From an uncultured Clostridia bacterium (GTDB taxonomy: Bacteria > Bacillota > Clostridia > Christensenellales > Aristaeellaceae), in contig CANQGC010000002.1 of the NCBI GenBank assembly GCA_947600345.1, forward strand, positions 1 to 32,791: a DNA stretch of 32,791 nucleotides. Reading direction: 5' to 3'. The notes under the pieces are model-generated. The model saw only the letters and a program-made list of their open reading frames with translations. It ran no database searches and was not told the origin of the DNA. Position 1 is the stretch's first letter; every line of letters begins with the position of its first letter. This document shows positions 31,905 to 32,791 of this stretch, one piece after another. The translations under genes were made by a program, and so were the position numbers.

Positions 31905-32791
31905 TCAAATCACCTCGGAGTAGCTGCCCAGGTAGCGGAACTCCTCGCTGATGGCGTCCAGATCGTCGATCATCTTGCCGAACTCGTCGGCGTAGACCGA
32001 CGTGCCCAGGTCGAAGTAGAACATGAACTGGAAGTCCCGCTCGGGGATGGGGCGGCTTTCGAGCTTGGTGATGTTGATGCCCAGCGCGTAGAAGCGCGAC
32101 AGCGCCCGGCACAGCGAGCCCGGCCGGTGGGGCAGCGTCATCATGATGCTGGTGCGGTCCGCACCGGGGTAGATCTCCAGGTTCTTGGAGATGCAGATGA
32201 AGCGCGTGTAGTTGTTGCCGCGATCCTGTATGTCGCCGTCCAGGCACTTGAGCCCGTAGAGCTCGGCGCAGCTGTGGGAGGAGATGGCGGCGATGTCGCT
32301 CCTGCCGGACTTCGCCACGTACTCCGCCGCCAGCGCGGTGTTCTCGAAGCGCGTGATCTTCACGTCCTTGCCGAACTTCTCCAGGTACCCTGCGCACTGG
32401 TCCAGCGCCTGCTGGTGGGAGATGATCTCCTTGATGTCCTCCTTCTTCGTGCCGGGCAGCACCAGCAGGTTGTGGTCCACTTTCAGCCGCGCGCTGCGCA
32501 CGATGTAGAAGTTGTGCCGGAGCATCAGGTCGTACACCTGCTTGACCGAGCCGGCGCTGGAGTTCTCGATGGGCAGGATTCCGTACTGGCAGAAGCCGCT
32601 GTCGATGGCGGAGAACACGCTGTCGAAGCTCTTGAAGTACATGATCTTCGGCGCGGAGAAGAAGCGCTCCGCCGCGAGCTGGGAGTAGGCGCCCTCGGTG
32701 CCCTGGCAGGCCACGAAGGCCGTGGAGGGGAACAGGCGCGGCGTGTTCTCGATGGCGGCGCGCACCCGCTCGCCCAGCGCGCTGCGCTCGC
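31905..32791 (-). CDS. pheA: Prephenate dehydratase, probably C-terminal part of chorismate mutase/prephenate dehydratase (open at right edge)
   Basis: Converts prephenate to phenylpyruvate in phenylalanine synthesis. The dehydratase domain starts near VACQGTEGAYSQLAAERFF and includes GILPIENSSAGSV and the substrate-site motif NNYTRFICI. A C-terminal ACT domain for Phe feedback follows: SIMMTLPHRPGSLCRAL and INITKLESRPIP (the ESRP motif). The GTG at 32765 could be a start, but the frame stays open to the edge (reading ERSALGERVRAAIEN across it) and no ribosome site is seen there. A chorismate mutase domain upstream of the edge is therefore likely, as in the clostridial bifunctional enzymes of this subtype. 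It is first of the visible pheA-aroEK-aroQ genes, ending 1 bp before aroE-aroK. Confidence 0.92.
   Translation of the reverse strand, partial: ERSALGERVRAAIENTPRLFPSTAFVACQGTEGAYSQLAAERFFSAPKIMYFKSFDSVFSAIDSGFCQYGILPIENSSAGSVKQVYDLMLRHNFYIVRSARLKVDHNLLVLPGTKKEDIKEIISHQQALDQCAGYLEKFGKDVKITRFENTALAAEYVAKSGRSDIAAISSHSCAELYGLKCLDGDIQDRGNNYTRFICISKNLEIYPGADRTSIMMTLPHRPGSLCRALSRFYALGINITKLESRPIPERDFQFMFYFDLGTSVYADEFGKMIDDLDAISEEFRYLGSYSEVI

Overview
The window reads as a high-GC (roughly 60-65% by eye) chromosome segment of an anaerobic, spore-forming member of the Bacillota (Clostridia), probably gut-associated. Four things point there: a SpoIVB spore-signalling protease with an intact catalytic triad; the tilS-hpt-ftsH gene order typical of Firmicutes; a sodium-pump decarboxylase built from separate subunits; and a BspA-like surface protein close to a cytoplasmic alpha-L-rhamnosidase and a CUT1 sugar transporter. 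Taxonomy below class is not decidable from this sequence. No rRNA, tRNA, CRISPR array, transposase or phage gene was seen.

Layout. 1-1790: the end of a Na+-translocating decarboxylase beta subunit and a complete biotin-free carboxyltransferase (alpha) subunit. 1793-3480: a CapA-type membrane-anchored protein with its own near-consensus promoter. 3558-5756: a 114-residue membrane/Pro-Thr protein and glutaminyl-tRNA synthetase. 5761-9372: a 1175-residue BspA-like leucine-rich surface protein that starts a few bases after the glnS terminator. 9385-12746, minus strand: vanW-like, ridA, then prs (a divergent PRPP synthetase). 12853-16948, minus strand: tilS-hpt-ftsH. 17175-18443: spoIVB. 18462-23009, minus strand: a 1492-residue secreted protein with a degenerate transglutaminase-like domain, about 11 bacterial Ig-like repeats and an NlpC/P60-like domain. 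23050-29943: araD, GH78 alpha-L-rhamnosidase, then substrate-binding protein and two permeases, a plant-glycan or rhamnoside utilisation locus. 29944-30243: a noncoding block packed with perfect inverted repeats. 30244 to the right edge, minus strand: pheA (open at the edge), a fused aroE-aroK, and aroQ, an aromatic amino-acid biosynthesis operon.

How the parts fit. Most of the window is housekeeping (translation, nucleotide salvage, PRPP, membrane proteolysis, shikimate pathway) interleaved with cell-envelope genes (CapA-like, VanW-like, BspA-like, Ig/NlpC-P60). The carbohydrate locus would import a sugar or oligosaccharide by an ABC transporter whose ATPase is not encoded here, cleave rhamnosides inside the cell, and pass pentose to the pentose-phosphate pathway through AraD. 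The points most worth a second look are the dead-looking transglutaminase domain in the Ig/NlpC-P60 protein, the switchable terminator hairpin in front of araD, the BspA gene trapped behind the glnS terminator, the structured extragenic block at 30.0-30.2 kb and the AroE-AroK fusion. I found no clearly undescribed multi-gene system.
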